64,000 nucleotides of DNA, from contig NZ_MBTF01000009.1 in NCBI RefSeq assembly GCF_002013915.1, positions 1 to 64,000 of the forward strand, in the 5' to 3' direction. The notes below the pieces were generated by a model, which saw only the letters and a program-made list of their open reading frames with translations, had not been told where the DNA came from and did not search any database. Below, in pieces: positions 8,195 through 17,663 of the stretch. A program made the position numbers and the translations under genes. Position 1 is the stretch's first letter. The number at the start of each line of letters is the position of its first letter. This DNA is from Mucilaginibacter pedocola. Its GTDB lineage: Bacteria > Bacteroidota > Bacteroidia > Sphingobacteriales > Sphingobacteriaceae.

Positions 8195-9160
8195 CTATTT
8201 GCCCGCCTCTTCCTCCACCGTAATATCGTGTTTAGGCAATCCTTCCTCTAACCGGCTTGGGCGGATGAGGTAGTAAATACCCGACAAAGCCACAATAACC
8301 GAAATAAGATAGAACGATATGGGCAGGAAAACCGCCAGGTCCATATCCATCGGGAAAACACGGCTCAGCTGTTGAAAAACGGTTTCGCGAATACCGGCAC
8401 CACCAACGCTGATAGGGATGATAGTGGCCAGTGCCGATACCAAAAATGATAACAGGTATGGAGAGTACTTACCTGTAAAATCTTGCCCCATCAAAATGCA
8501 GATGATAGCAATAACCTGCATGGACTGCACGCCAAGCGCTTTCAGGTGCCCCTCAAAAAAATAGTGGGTATACTCGCGGAAGAATTTATAAGCAACGCCG
8601 TAGTAGATGATAGAAGCCACTGTAAATATCGACAGCGGAATACCTATGTGTACATCTATCTGTGGTATCAAAAATATCAGCGCTACGGTTATCAGCCCAA
8701 TTGCCCACAAGCCGCTCAGCCTGTCGAACATGATAGCCCAGAACACTTTTTTGGCGGGTAATTTATAGTTTTTGTTGAGGAGGTATATTTTATATCCGTC
8801 GCCCCCTATGCCGCCAGGAAGCAGGAAATTATAGAATAACCCCAGCAAATACAAACGGAAGTTGAAGCGCGGATCGAGATTAAGCTTGATGGATTTGAAA
8901 TAACTTGACAAGCGCCACGACGAAAACACCATTGAGGCGGCGTAACAAACCAAAGCAGCAAACATCCACCAGTAATTGGCATTCACCAGCCTTAGTTTAA
9001 CTTTTTGCAGCGGTACCTTACTAAATACATAATACAACAGCACGCTGGTAACCGCAAATTTAAGCACCACCTTGGTAACGCTCCACAGGGTATCTTTCCA
9101 GGTTTTGGGCTTTACAGCCATTTCCGTTTCTTCTACCTCAATTTCAGCCAAATCTTTCAT
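8195..9160 (-). CDS. Lysylphosphatidylglycerol synthase-like transmembrane protein (UPF0104/YbhN family)
   Basis: The 321-residue protein has a short cytoplasmic head followed by about seven or eight membrane segments. The family fingerprint FLLPGGIGGDGYKIYLLNK is near residue 115, with MFDRLSGLWAI downstream. This matches the integral-membrane flippase half of MprF/AglD/YbhN proteins. The catalytic synthase half of MprF is absent, so a lipid-flipping or membrane-modifying role is more likely than aminoacylation of phospholipid. A perfect -7 box TAGCTTTG lies on the minus strand at 9168-9175, a few bases from the start codon. Confidence 0.85.
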   Translation of the reverse strand: MKDLAEIEVEETEMAVKPKTWKDTLWSVTKVVLKFAVTSVLLYYVFSKVPLQKVKLRLVNANYWWMFAALVCYAASMVFSSWRLSSYFKSIKLNLDPRFNFRLYLLGLFYNFLLPGGIGGDGYKIYLLNKNYKLPAKKVFWAIMFDRLSGLWAIGLITVALIFLIPQIDVHIGIPLSIFTVASIIYYGVAYKFFREYTHYFFEGHLKALGVQSMQVIAIICILMGQDFTGKYSPYLLSFLVSALATIIPISVGGAGIRETVFQQLSRVFPMDMDLAVFLPISFYLISVIVALSGIYYLIRPSRLEEGLPKHDITVEEEAGK

Positions 9161-9186
9161 TCGGATGCAAAGCTATGTTTTTTTTG

Positions 9187-9307
9187 GATTACACCGATTT
9201 CGCAGATTTGATTTCACAGATTTTAACAATTATCCTTTTGTTAGCTCATTATCAACCCCATGTAATCATTCGGTGCAATCGGTGTAATCATTCCTTAAAT
9301 CGGTGAA
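9187..9307. repeat. ATTACACCGATT inverted repeat between divergent genes
   Basis: A perfect 12-bp inverted repeat (ATTACACCGATT at 9188-9199 and AATCGGTGTAAT at 9277-9288) is flanked by additional CGCAGATTT/CACAGATTT and CGGTGCAATCGGTG words. It occupies nearly the whole space between the divergent flippase and aguB genes. A related fragment (GATTTCACCGAT twice) occurs at 39630-39662. Confidence 0.65.
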
Positions 9308-9324
9308 ATAAAAGATAAAAGCGG

Positions 9325-9332
9325 TACCTTTG
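9325..9332 (+). promoter_or_regulatory. -7 promoter box of aguB
   Basis: TACCTTTG matches the Bacteroidota -7 consensus TAnnTTTG exactly and lies 20 bases before the aguB ATG. No good -33 TTG is seen at the expected spacing, so the call rests on the -7 box and its position. Confidence 0.5.
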
Positions 9333-9352
9333 CGGCAAATTTCATAAACGCT

Positions 9353-10222
<870 letters not shown>

Positions 10223-10228
10223 TTAAAG

Positions 10229-10702
10229 AAGTCCGAAAGTCGGAAAGACCGTAAGTCCGAAAGGGAAAAATAGCTCTATGAGTTTCAAGTTTGAAAAGTT
10301 AATCGTTTGGCAAAAAGCTGTAGACCTATCTGCAGATGTGAGCGAGCTGGTTAAGACTTTCCCAAAGGATGAACTATTCGTACTAACGTCTCAGATTAAA
10401 AGAGCTGCTGATTCGGTATCATTAAATATCGCTGAAGGCTCTACCGGACAATCAAACCCTGAGTTTAATAAATTCTTAGGCTATGCTCTAAGGTCGGACA
10501 TTGAAGTAGTTGGATGCTTATATCTTGCGAAAAGGCGTCATTTGATATCCGACGATGACTTTACCAAACTCTATCAACAATGCGAGGAGATATTGGCAAT
10601 GCTTAACGGACTTCGCAATTCATTAAAATAAATACCATTAAATCAATGGCTAAAAACAATATTCGTCTTTCGGACTTGCCGACTTCCGGACTTTCGAACT
10701 CC
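10229..10702 (+). mobile_element. Inverted-repeat cassette carrying a four-helix-bundle gene
   Basis: The left arm at 10229-10265 is built of 8-base units resembling AAAGTCCG (AAGTCCG, AAAGTCGG, AAAGACCG, TAAGTCCG). The right arm at 10664-10702 is the imperfect reverse complement, in units such as CTTTCGGA, CTTGCCGA and CTTCCGGA. Only the S23-like gene lies between them. The right arm runs into the aguA coding region and is translated as its residues 7-19. Treating this as an inserted or mobile unit is inference. The arms themselves are directly visible. Confidence 0.5.
10278..10631 (+). CDS. Four helix bundle protein (S23/IVP family)
   Basis: This is a 117-residue all-helical protein with the family signature FEKLIVWQKAVDLS at the N-terminus and AADSVSLNIAEGSTGQSNPEF in the middle. 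Relatives were first seen in intervening sequences of 23S rRNA genes in Leptospira and other bacteria, and occur as scattered single genes in Bacteroidota. The molecular role is not established. Here the gene separates aguB from aguA and sits between inverted 8-mer arms, which suggests it arrived as a unit and is read from the agu transcript. Confidence 0.9.
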   Translation: MSFKFEKLIVWQKAVDLSADVSELVKTFPKDELFVLTSQIKRAADSVSLNIAEGSTGQSNPEFNKFLGYALRSDIEVVGCLYLAKRRHLISDDDFTKLYQQCEEILAMLNGLRNSLK

Positions 10703-11719
10703 AAGCTTCACTTTCCCGCCGAATGGGCACCGCAAACCGCTATGTGGCTTAGCTGGCCACACAAGGAGGCTTCGTGGCCGGGTAAAATCGACCTGATCTA
10801 CCCCAAATACTGCGAGTTTATAAAAGTGGTAACCGAGGGGCAGTTGGTACGTATCAACGTGGCCGATGCGGCGATGGAATGGTTCGCTAAACAGCAACTG
10901 CAATTAGCAGGAGTTGACTTGAACAAAGTAGAGTTCTTCCACTTCGCCACCAACGATGCCTGGTGCCGCGACCACGGGCCTGCCTTTTTAGTGAATTACG
11001 AAACCAAAGAGAAAGCCATTGTTGACTGGGGCTACAACGCCTGGGGTGGCAAATACCCGCCTTTCGATCTGGACGATGTTATCCCAACCAAAATTGCCAA
11101 CCATTTTAACCTGCCGGTGTACCACCCGGGTATTGTAATGGAAGGCGGCTCGGTTGATTTTAACGGCGCGGGTACGTTGCTTACCACCACTGCTTGTTTG
11201 CTCAATGAAAACCGTAACCCGCACCTTAACCAGGGCGAGATAGAAGGCTACCTGCAAAAGTATTACGGCGTGGAACAAATACTGTGGCTGGGCGATGGCA
11301 TCATTGGCGACGATACAGATGGCCATATTGACGATATCACCCGCTTTGTGAACACCGACACCGTGGTTACCGTGGTAGAAGAGAACAAGAACGACGAGAA
11401 TTACCACATACTGCAGGAAAACTTGCAAACGCTGAAAACCCTGCGCCTGCTCAACGGCAAACAGCTAAACATTGTGGAGCTGCCCATGCCCGATGCGGTG
11501 ATTTACGACGACCAGCGCCTGCCCGCCTCCTACGCAAACTTTTACATTGGCAACTCGGCAGTTGTGGTACCAACCTACCGCAGCAAGCACGATGATAAAG
11601 CACTGGATATTATTCAAACCTGCTTCCCCGACAGGAAAGTAGTAGGTATAGATTCAACAGATATCATATGGGGATTGGGCAGTTTTCATTGCTTAAGCCA
11701 ACAGGAGCCGGCGGTGTAA
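10646..11719 (+). CDS. aguA: Agmatine deiminase
   Basis: This 357-residue enzyme of the guanidino-group-modifying (PPADI) family hydrolyses agmatine to N-carbamoylputrescine and ammonia. Family motifs are AEWAPQTAMWLSWPH near residue 27, NDAWCRDHGP near residue 95, EGGSVDFNG, DGHIDDITRF, and the catalytic Cys349 in GLGSFHCLSQQEP. The start at 10646 gives a leader MAKNNIRLSDLPTSGLSNSK that is absent from typical AguA proteins. Codons 7-19 are the right arm of the upstream repeat cassette, so the native start was probably replaced. Confidence 0.93.
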   Translation: MAKNNIRLSDLPTSGLSNSKLHFPAEWAPQTAMWLSWPHKEASWPGKIDLIYPKYCEFIKVVTEGQLVRINVADAAMEWFAKQQLQLAGVDLNKVEFFHFATNDAWCRDHGPAFLVNYETKEKAIVDWGYNAWGGKYPPFDLDDVIPTKIANHFNLPVYHPGIVMEGGSVDFNGAGTLLTTTACLLNENRNPHLNQGEIEGYLQKYYGVEQILWLGDGIIGDDTDGHIDDITRFVNTDTVVTVVEENKNDENYHILQENLQTLKTLRLLNGKQLNIVELPMPDAVIYDDQRLPASYANFYIGNSAVVVPTYRSKHDDKALDIIQTCFPDRKVVGIDSTDIIWGLGSFHCLSQQEPAV

Positions 11720-11721
11720 TA

Positions 11722-12888
11722 TCAATTTTTGAGCTGGTACCAAGGCATGCCTAACAAGCCCTGCCTTAGTTCTATCTCCGCATTATTGCCCACCGTCATC
11801 CGGTAAAATACATTTTCGGGAACTTGGATCGATTTGGATTCGTGCACCAATCCCCATGGACCTAAGGTTACATGATATATTGTCCTTTTCCCTCTTGTTA
11901 TATATACATCATCTATCCTGGCGGTAAAGGTTTGTGGCTTGGCTGTATCAAACATACAGTTTATGGTTGTTGTAAACCCAACTCCAAAAACTAAGGCCAC
12001 AAAAACCATCATTATTACCTGCCCCTTCATTGCGTTTGCAGCATCGGCTTTCCCTTTCCAATACAATGCTCCAAAAAACAGTCCGGCAATGATACCCATC
12101 GGCACCCAAACGGTGTTAAGATCTATGAGGTTATATTTGATCAGGGGTTTTACCACCAAAAAAATACAAGAAATGAACATAGAATAATACAAACTATAAA
12201 TAGGGCTGGTTCTCTTCGTCGCAAATTTAATTAGCCCTTTTTTGGCCACCATAAGCACTATTCCCACTAAAGGATAAATTATGATCATTACCGAGTACAG
12301 ATCGCTGAATATTACGGCTTCAATAAAAAAGACGGAGCCGATAAGTACTATAAGCCCAAAGATGTTATAAAACCTTGCTAAGCGCCCGGCAGAACTTAAA
12401 CTGTCCCTCCGTTCATCTTCCGAAATGCCAAACTCATCGCTTTGCAAAATATCTGTCAGGCTGGCCTGGTACTCTATAGCGTTCAGATCAGGATACCTCG
12501 CTTCAAGCTCACCTATCATCTCCCGGCTGTTACCAATGGCGTCATAATCGTTTATCATTATCCTGCGCGTATCCGACTCTACCGCGTAAATTAAGATCGC
12601 TTTCTCCTCTACCCTGAAGCCTTTTACATCGCTGTTAAAAAACTCCCTTGTGCCCAAAATACCGCTTACGGATATGGCGTTTGTTGACATAACAACTTTC
12701 CTTTTAATAACGTAGAGGCCAATTGTAGTACCTACAGTAATAAGCACGCATCCCGATACGATGCCGCCGGCGAGATTGCCATTACTTCCAATTTTAATTA
12801 ACAAAAAGATCCCGAATCCAATTAAGGCTAAAGAAAACAGCCCATAAAAAAACTTCCACCACTTCGATAATGTGTATTCCTTATCCAT
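11722..12888 (-). CDS. Membrane protein of unknown function
   Basis: The 388-residue protein has two N-terminal membrane segments (FFYGLFSLALIGFGIFLLI and a second near residue 50). A soluble beta-rich stretch follows (TNAISVSGILGTREFFNSDV, residues 70-130) that resembles a bacterial PH-like domain. Four or five further membrane segments occupy residues 170-310, and a C-terminal soluble part (VYITRGKRTIYHVTLGPWG) ends the protein. I do not recognise a named family. It is convergent with aguA, separated by only two bases, and has its own upstream region of about 170 bp. Confidence 0.7.
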   Translation of the reverse strand: MDKEYTLSKWWKFFYGLFSLALIGFGIFLLIKIGSNGNLAGGIVSGCVLITVGTTIGLYVIKRKVVMSTNAISVSGILGTREFFNSDVKGFRVEEKAILIYAVESDTRRIMINDYDAIGNSREMIGELEARYPDLNAIEYQASLTDILQSDEFGISEDERRDSLSSAGRLARFYNIFGLIVLIGSVFFIEAVIFSDLYSVMIIIYPLVGIVLMVAKKGLIKFATKRTSPIYSLYYSMFISCIFLVVKPLIKYNLIDLNTVWVPMGIIAGLFFGALYWKGKADAANAMKGQVIMMVFVALVFGVGFTTTINCMFDTAKPQTFTARIDDVYITRGKRTIYHVTLGPWGLVHESKSIQVPENVFYRMTVGNNAEIELRQGLLGMPWYQLKN

Positions 12889-13055
12889 TGTAATTATTTA
12901 GGTTTTTAAAGATATACTTTTACAAAGTATCAGAAGCAAACTTTTTCACCGACAATTTATCCTCACTTACCGACATCTATACTTACATCGCCAATTAGGG
13001 GTTTGCATATCTCAATTGTTAGTTTAGTTTTGGATAACATTAATATTTACACATC

Positions 13056-13889
13056 ATGAACACCAACATAGATCCAAAACCTAAAAAAGCCGATGGCAAA
13101 GCCATGGCTGGGGCAATTCTGCTCGTTATAGGCGGCTTTTTTCTGCTGAAGCAATTAGGCGTCCTTTTTTTACCTGATCGCGTAGACCTGTGGCCATTAT
13201 GGCTGGTTTGCGGCGGTTTATGGATGGGCTCTAAAAGCAATTTTCAAAAATCAAACTGGGTTATATTAACCGGCCTTGGTGCAATATTTCTTATCACCGA
13301 GAATATTAACGATGCCGACGGTTTTGTTTGGCCAATTGCCTTGATTGCTCTCGGCTTCTGGATAATCATGCGCAAAAAGAAAACTACCGAACAATTTGGC
13401 GAACCCGATTTTTGGGACAAAAAATACCAGGCAGGTGCCTACAGTGCAGAAAAACCCTTGGCAGATTTTGGTGATGCAGCTTATAACCCATCAGCCGGTG
13501 TACCCCCAACTGATAGCAACACTACCGGCACAACACCGCCACTATCGCACGATGATATTATCGACGCTACTGCCATCTTCGGCGGAGTAAACAAGAGTAT
13601 TTTCTCTAAAAACTTCCGCGGTGGCGATATCACCAACATCTTCGGCGGCACCGAGCTTGATTTTACCCATGCCGATATTAACCAACGGGCCATCATAGAT
13701 GTAACACAGGTATTCGGCGGCACAAAAATTATCGTTCCGTCCAACTGGCAGGTGATTGTAGATATGACAGCCATCTTTGCAGGAACCGACGATAAACGCA
13801 TGAAAAGCATACAAACTGCTAAAAGCGACAAAGTATTGATCATTAAAGGCGTATCGTTATTCGCCGGGTTGGAAATACGCAGCTATTAA
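13056..13889 (+). CDS. LiaF-like transmembrane protein
   Basis: The 277-residue protein begins with an N-terminal block of four short membrane helices (residues about 10-105: GAILLVIGGFFLLKQLGVL, LWPLWLVCGGLWMG, WVILTGLGAIFLI, WPIALIALGFWIIM). A low-complexity linker and a C-terminal beta-helical domain follow, with repeated FGG turns (AIFGGVNKSI, NIFGGTELDF, QVFGGTKIIV, AIFAGTDDK). This is the LiaF/DUF2154 architecture linked to cell-envelope stress sensing. It precedes a DUF4288 gene and a LytS/LytTR pair on the same strand, suggesting an envelope-sensing module. Confidence 0.85.
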   Translation: MNTNIDPKPKKADGKAMAGAILLVIGGFFLLKQLGVLFLPDRVDLWPLWLVCGGLWMGSKSNFQKSNWVILTGLGAIFLITENINDADGFVWPIALIALGFWIIMRKKKTTEQFGEPDFWDKKYQAGAYSAEKPLADFGDAAYNPSAGVPPTDSNTTGTTPPLSHDDIIDATAIFGGVNKSIFSKNFRGGDITNIFGGTELDFTHADINQRAIIDVTQVFGGTKIIVPSNWQVIVDMTAIFAGTDDKRMKSIQTAKSDKVLIIKGVSLFAGLEIRSY

Positions 13890-13935
13890 TCAGGAACAGC
13901 AAACCTCATATCAGTTAATATAAAACCTAACAGTA

Positions 13936-14271
13936 ATGAATTGGTACGTAGCAAAATTAGTTTTCAGGGTGATAAGCGGCAACGGCGACCATAACGCCCA
14001 GTTCGACGAGCAACTGAGGCTGATAAATGCCGACAGCGAGATACAGGCATTTGAAAAGGCGAGCCTTATTGGCCATGCCAACCAGGACAGCTTTATGAAT
14101 GTGCAAAAGCAAACCGTTAAATGGCAGTTTATTGATGTGGCCGAACTAAACCCCATCAGCGGCCTTGCCGACGGCACTGAGCTCTACTACAACATACACG
14201 AAGCGCCGGATCCTGACCTGTACATTGCCTGGGCGCACCATAAATCGGCATTACTTGGGGTGAAGAACTAA
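13936..14271 (+). CDS. DUF4288 domain-containing protein
   Basis: This 111-residue soluble protein opens with WYVAKLVFRV and contains FDEQLRLINADSEIQAFEKA, both characteristic of the DUF4288 family. The function of the family is unknown. It lies between the LiaF-like gene (46 bp upstream) and the LytS kinase gene, from which it is separated by a 93-bp inverted-repeat element. Confidence 0.8.
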   Translation: MNWYVAKLVFRVISGNGDHNAQFDEQLRLINADSEIQAFEKASLIGHANQDSFMNVQKQTVKWQFIDVAELNPISGLADGTELYYNIHEAPDPDLYIAWAHHKSALLGVKN

Positions 14272-14280
14272 GTAAAAGTT

Positions 14281-14373
14281 CCCCTCTTGAGAGGGGTTAG
14301 GGGTGTGTTATCCCGCGCGTTGCCAACACACCCCTCCCATTACACTCGCCCAACGCGCCCCCTCTCAAGAGGG
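14281..14373. repeat. Cargo-less CCCTC/GAGGG double-palindrome element
   Basis: The outer ends are palindromes, CCCCTCTTGAGAGGGG (14281-14296) and CCCCCTCTCAAGAGGG (14358-14373). Just inside lie inverted AGGGGTGTGTT (14299-14309) and AACACACCCCT (14325-14335). The layout palindrome - GGGGTGTG - core - CACACCCC - palindrome recurs at 33975-34090 and, with a gene as core, at 45631-46200. It separates the DUF4288 and LytS genes. Confidence 0.8.
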
Positions 14374-14417
14374 AAAAAAGAAAAGCACGTTACTCTAAAT
14401 AAAATAAACCAAGCGTT

Positions 14418-15452
14418 TTGGCATCAGAACAATTATCAGGAAAAAAACTATTCGGCGGCTTTGCTATATGTGGTGTGGTATGGGCCGCATTGCAAGCTTA
14501 CCTGCTGCATAGTTTTGGCTTTTTATGGATGGTGGCTTTGGCCGATGCCGTAGTGAGCACGCTGCTGCTATCGCTGGCCTGTTGGCTTATTAATAATAAC
14601 CTGCGCTACTACCAGCCCGAGCGTGGCAGCTATGTTTACTTGCTGGTTTGGTGCGGTGCCCTGGCCGCCGGTTGTGCTGCCTCCAGCCGCTACCTATTGC
14701 CCTTCTTTGGGTTTGGTGTGGTTTATGATAACTTCCTGAAGCAATCGTTCATTATCCGTATGTTTACTGATTTTTTGGCCATAGGCTGGATGGCCATGAT
14801 CAGCGCCCTATTCTACTCCCAGCTTGACCATAAGAAAACCGAGCAACGCAAAACCGAGGCCGAGAAACTGGCCCGCGATGCCGAACTTTATAACCTGCGC
14901 CAGCAATTGCAGCCGCACTTTTTGTTCAATAGCCTCAATTCCATCAATGCACTTATCGGCTTCAGGCCCGAAGAAGCGCGCAAAATGGTGCATCAATTAT
15001 CCGACTTTTTGCGTGGCACCCTGAAAAAAGACGACCAACTGCTGGTGCCGTTGAGTGATGAGCTTGCGCACCTGAACCTTTACCTCGAAATAGAGAAAGT
15101 ACGCTTTGGGCACCGCCTGCAAACCGAAATAAGCTGCCACGATAAATGCGGAAAAGCGCTGATACCATCGCTACTGTTGCAGCCATTGGTAGAAAATGCC
15201 ATAAAATTTGGCCTTTATGATACTACGGGTGAAGTAACTATTAGCATTAGTGGCGAACTGGAGGATAACTACCTCATCATGACCATACAAAACCCCTACG
15301 ATTCGCAAACATCGCGCCCGCGTAAGGGTACCGGTTTCGGCCTCAGCGGGGTACAACGCCGCCTCTATTTGATATTTGCCCGCAACGACCTCATGGAAAC
15401 CCACGCAAATGATAATATATTTACAACCATTATAAAAATACCGCAGTTATGA
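14418..15452 (+). CDS. LytS-type sensor histidine kinase
   Basis: The 344-residue protein has four membrane segments in residues 10-135 and a short coiled linker (KKTEQRKTEAEKLARDAEL). The His_kinase domain carries the phosphoacceptor in LQPHFLFNSLNSINALIG and is followed by an ATPase domain (PLVENAIKFGLY and GTGFGLSGVQRRL). It phosphorylates the LytTR regulator encoded directly downstream, whose start overlaps its stop by four bases. The start is TTG at 14418. No better ATG keeps the first helix. Signal unknown, but linkage to a LiaF-like gene points to the envelope. Confidence 0.9.
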   Translation: MASEQLSGKKLFGGFAICGVVWAALQAYLLHSFGFLWMVALADAVVSTLLLSLACWLINNNLRYYQPERGSYVYLLVWCGALAAGCAASSRYLLPFFGFGVVYDNFLKQSFIIRMFTDFLAIGWMAMISALFYSQLDHKKTEQRKTEAEKLARDAELYNLRQQLQPHFLFNSLNSINALIGFRPEEARKMVHQLSDFLRGTLKKDDQLLVPLSDELAHLNLYLEIEKVRFGHRLQTEISCHDKCGKALIPSLLLQPLVENAIKFGLYDTTGEVTISISGELEDNYLIMTIQNPYDSQTSRPRKGTGFGLSGVQRRLYLIFARNDLMETHANDNIFTTIIKIPQL

Positions 15453-16201
15453 CACGCGTTTTAATTATTGACGACGAGCCCCTGGCACGCATGGTTGTAC
15501 TGGAATACCTGATGGCTTACCCCCAAATACAGGTATTGCAGGAATGCGGCGATGGTTTTGAAGGCTTAAAGGCCATACAGCAACACCAGCCCGACCTGAT
15601 ATTTCTGGATGTACAAATGCCTAAAATAAACGGCTTCGAGATGCTGGAGCTGGTAGAAACGCCGCCTGCTGTAATATTTGCCACCGCCTTTGACGAATAT
15701 GCTATAAAAGCCTTCGAAGCGCATGCGGTTGATTACCTGCTAAAACCCTTCAGTAAAGAACGCTTTAGCAAAGCCATAGAAAAATACTTGCAGCACACCG
15801 CCACGGCAACGCCGGCTGCTACGGCAAAAGCTACCGAAAATCTGTTGGAAGAAGCCGCCCAGTCGCCTGCGCAAAACGAGCGTATTGTGGTGAAGACCGG
15901 CACTAAGGTGAAGATTATATCGGTACAGGATGTAGAATACCTGCAGGCCGACGACGATTATGTAAGTGTAATAACCGCCGAGGGCGCCTTCCTGAAAAAC
16001 AAAACAATGGCCTTCTTCGAGAAGACCCTCGACCCGCGGCATTTCGTTCGCGTACACCGCTCCTACATCATCGCCATACAACAAATAACGCGCTTGGACC
16101 CTTACGAGAAAGACAGCCATTTGGCTATTCTGAAATCGGGCGCCAAAATACCGGTTAGCAAAACCGGGTACGTGAAGTTGAAGCAGGTGTTGGGAATATA
16201 A
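15449..16201 (+). CDS. LytTR family response regulator
   Basis: The protein has 250 residues. The N-terminal receiver domain carries the acidic pair in IIDDEPLAR, the phospho-acceptor Asp in DLIFLDVQMPK and the conserved Lys in VDYLLKPFS. An Ala/Thr-rich linker follows (residues 115-140). The C-terminal LytTR DNA-binding domain shows VEYLQADDDYVSV, FVRVHRSYIIAI and the final IPVSKTGYVKLK. It is translationally coupled to the LytS kinase. Target promoters cannot be read, but the erythromycin-esterase-like gene 23 bp downstream may be co-transcribed. Confidence 0.93.
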   Translation: MTRVLIIDDEPLARMVVLEYLMAYPQIQVLQECGDGFEGLKAIQQHQPDLIFLDVQMPKINGFEMLELVETPPAVIFATAFDEYAIKAFEAHAVDYLLKPFSKERFSKAIEKYLQHTATATPAATAKATENLLEEAAQSPAQNERIVVKTGTKVKIISVQDVEYLQADDDYVSVITAEGAFLKNKTMAFFEKTLDPRHFVRVHRSYIIAIQQITRLDPYEKDSHLAILKSGAKIPVSKTGYVKLKQVLGI

Positions 16202-16224
16202 AAACTCAGCTTAGATTGTTACCT

Positions 16225-17535
16225 ATGCTATACCGGCTGCATAAGTTAAAGCTTATGGTGATGTTTTGTGCAGTGCTGCTGTTCGCAATGCCGGTGCGCG
16301 CCCAAAAGCTTATCCGCAGCTACGTAGATACCGCGACAAAAACCATAGCAACCATTGAGCCTGATTCTGTAAACTACTCCGATCTGGAGGTTATTGGCAA
16401 TGCTATAGGCAATAAAAGGGTAGTAATGCTGGGCGAGCAGGACCACGGCGATGCCCCCACTTTCCTGGCAAAAACAAGATTGATAAAATACCTGCACGAA
16501 AAGAAAGGTTTCAACGTACTTGCATTCGAGGCCGACTTTTATGGTTTGAATGAAGGATGGGATAAACTGGATAAAAATAAGCCTGCAATAAGCAAATACC
16601 TGCTGCAAAACATATTCCCCATCTGGACGCTTTGCAACACCTGCGAAACGCTTTTTTACAAATACATTCCCGGCACTTATCAAACACCAACCCCACTACT
16701 GATATCGGGATTCGATAGCCAGCAATACCTCGGTCACCCTATTCGAAACCTCAATAAAAATTTAGATAGTTTGTTGAGGGCAAATGATCTGCCTATAACC
16801 AAACAACCCAATTATGTTGATGGTATATTGCCACTGATAGATTCTTCAAAACGTTGGGGTTTTAAAAAACCTGCAACTATCGGCAGGGTAAATGAGTGCC
16901 TCGAAGCCTTAAGATCTATAAGGGCGCAACTTGAGGCAAAGTTAGATGGGCAGAATGTTTGGCTGCTGGTAATAGATAACCTGATACAGCAGGCTAAGGG
17001 CATAAAGTTTGAAATGGAAACGGGCAAGCCCGACCTTGCGGGAAGGGATGCGCAAATGGCTATTAATTTAAAATGGCTGATAGAGCATAAATTTAAAGGC
17101 GAGAAAATTATAGTGTGGGCGGCCAGCTACCATATAGCACGATCGTTAGAAAATGTGGATGCATCAATATACCGTGATAAAAAAACCATGGGAGCTTTTT
17201 TGGCAGAGACATTGAATGCTCCCGGTGAAGTGTACAACCTTGGCTTTGCCAGCTACGAGGGCACCGGCGGCCGTATCTATAGTAAAGGGTATAAGGTATC
17301 TACCCGCAACAAAAACAGCTTAGAGGCCTGGCTAAATGCTAAAGGCTATAAGTTCGCGTTTACCGACTTTAACAACTTCAATAAGCAGTTCCCTACTGCC
17401 GACGAAAAGTTCCCAACAGCAGCCCTGGGCCACTACACCACTACCGGATTGTGGAATAAGGTTTTTGATGGTATTTTCTTTATTAGGGATACTTATCGTT
17501 GCGAGAAATTAGAAGACCCGCTGAAAGTAAATTGA
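16225..17535 (+). CDS. Erythromycin esterase-like protein, secreted
   Basis: The 436-residue protein starts with a signal peptide (LMVMFCAVLLFAMPVRAQ). The body carries the EreA/EreB superfamily core: VVMLGEQDHGDAPTF with the His near residue 75, then FEADFYGLNEGW with the acidic partner, and WAASYHIARS with a further His. Members hydrolyse macrolide lactones or have unknown esterase activity. This one is a chromosomal Bacteroidota homologue, so a resistance role should not be assumed. A TTG three codons upstream (16216) is an alternative start. It follows the LytTR gene closely. Confidence 0.85.
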   Translation: MLYRLHKLKLMVMFCAVLLFAMPVRAQKLIRSYVDTATKTIATIEPDSVNYSDLEVIGNAIGNKRVVMLGEQDHGDAPTFLAKTRLIKYLHEKKGFNVLAFEADFYGLNEGWDKLDKNKPAISKYLLQNIFPIWTLCNTCETLFYKYIPGTYQTPTPLLISGFDSQQYLGHPIRNLNKNLDSLLRANDLPITKQPNYVDGILPLIDSSKRWGFKKPATIGRVNECLEALRSIRAQLEAKLDGQNVWLLVIDNLIQQAKGIKFEMETGKPDLAGRDAQMAINLKWLIEHKFKGEKIIVWAASYHIARSLENVDASIYRDKKTMGAFLAETLNAPGEVYNLGFASYEGTGGRIYSKGYKVSTRNKNSLEAWLNAKGYKFAFTDFNNFNKQFPTADEKFPTAALGHYTTTGLWNKVFDGIFFIRDTYRCEKLEDPLKVN

Positions 17536-17663
17536 AATAAAAATCTGTTTAAATTAACAATTAAGAATAAAAGTTTATTATTTAAAAATCTAAAGAATAT
17601 TATTCTGTTTTTTCTTTGATAAAACTAAACTCTTAGGTATGTTTGGCTATCAGTTATAACAAT

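Noticed and set aside
16225..17535. Macrolide resistance gene
   Set aside because: The protein is erythromycin-esterase-like, but such chromosomal homologues are common in Bacteroidota and nothing links it to mobility or resistance.
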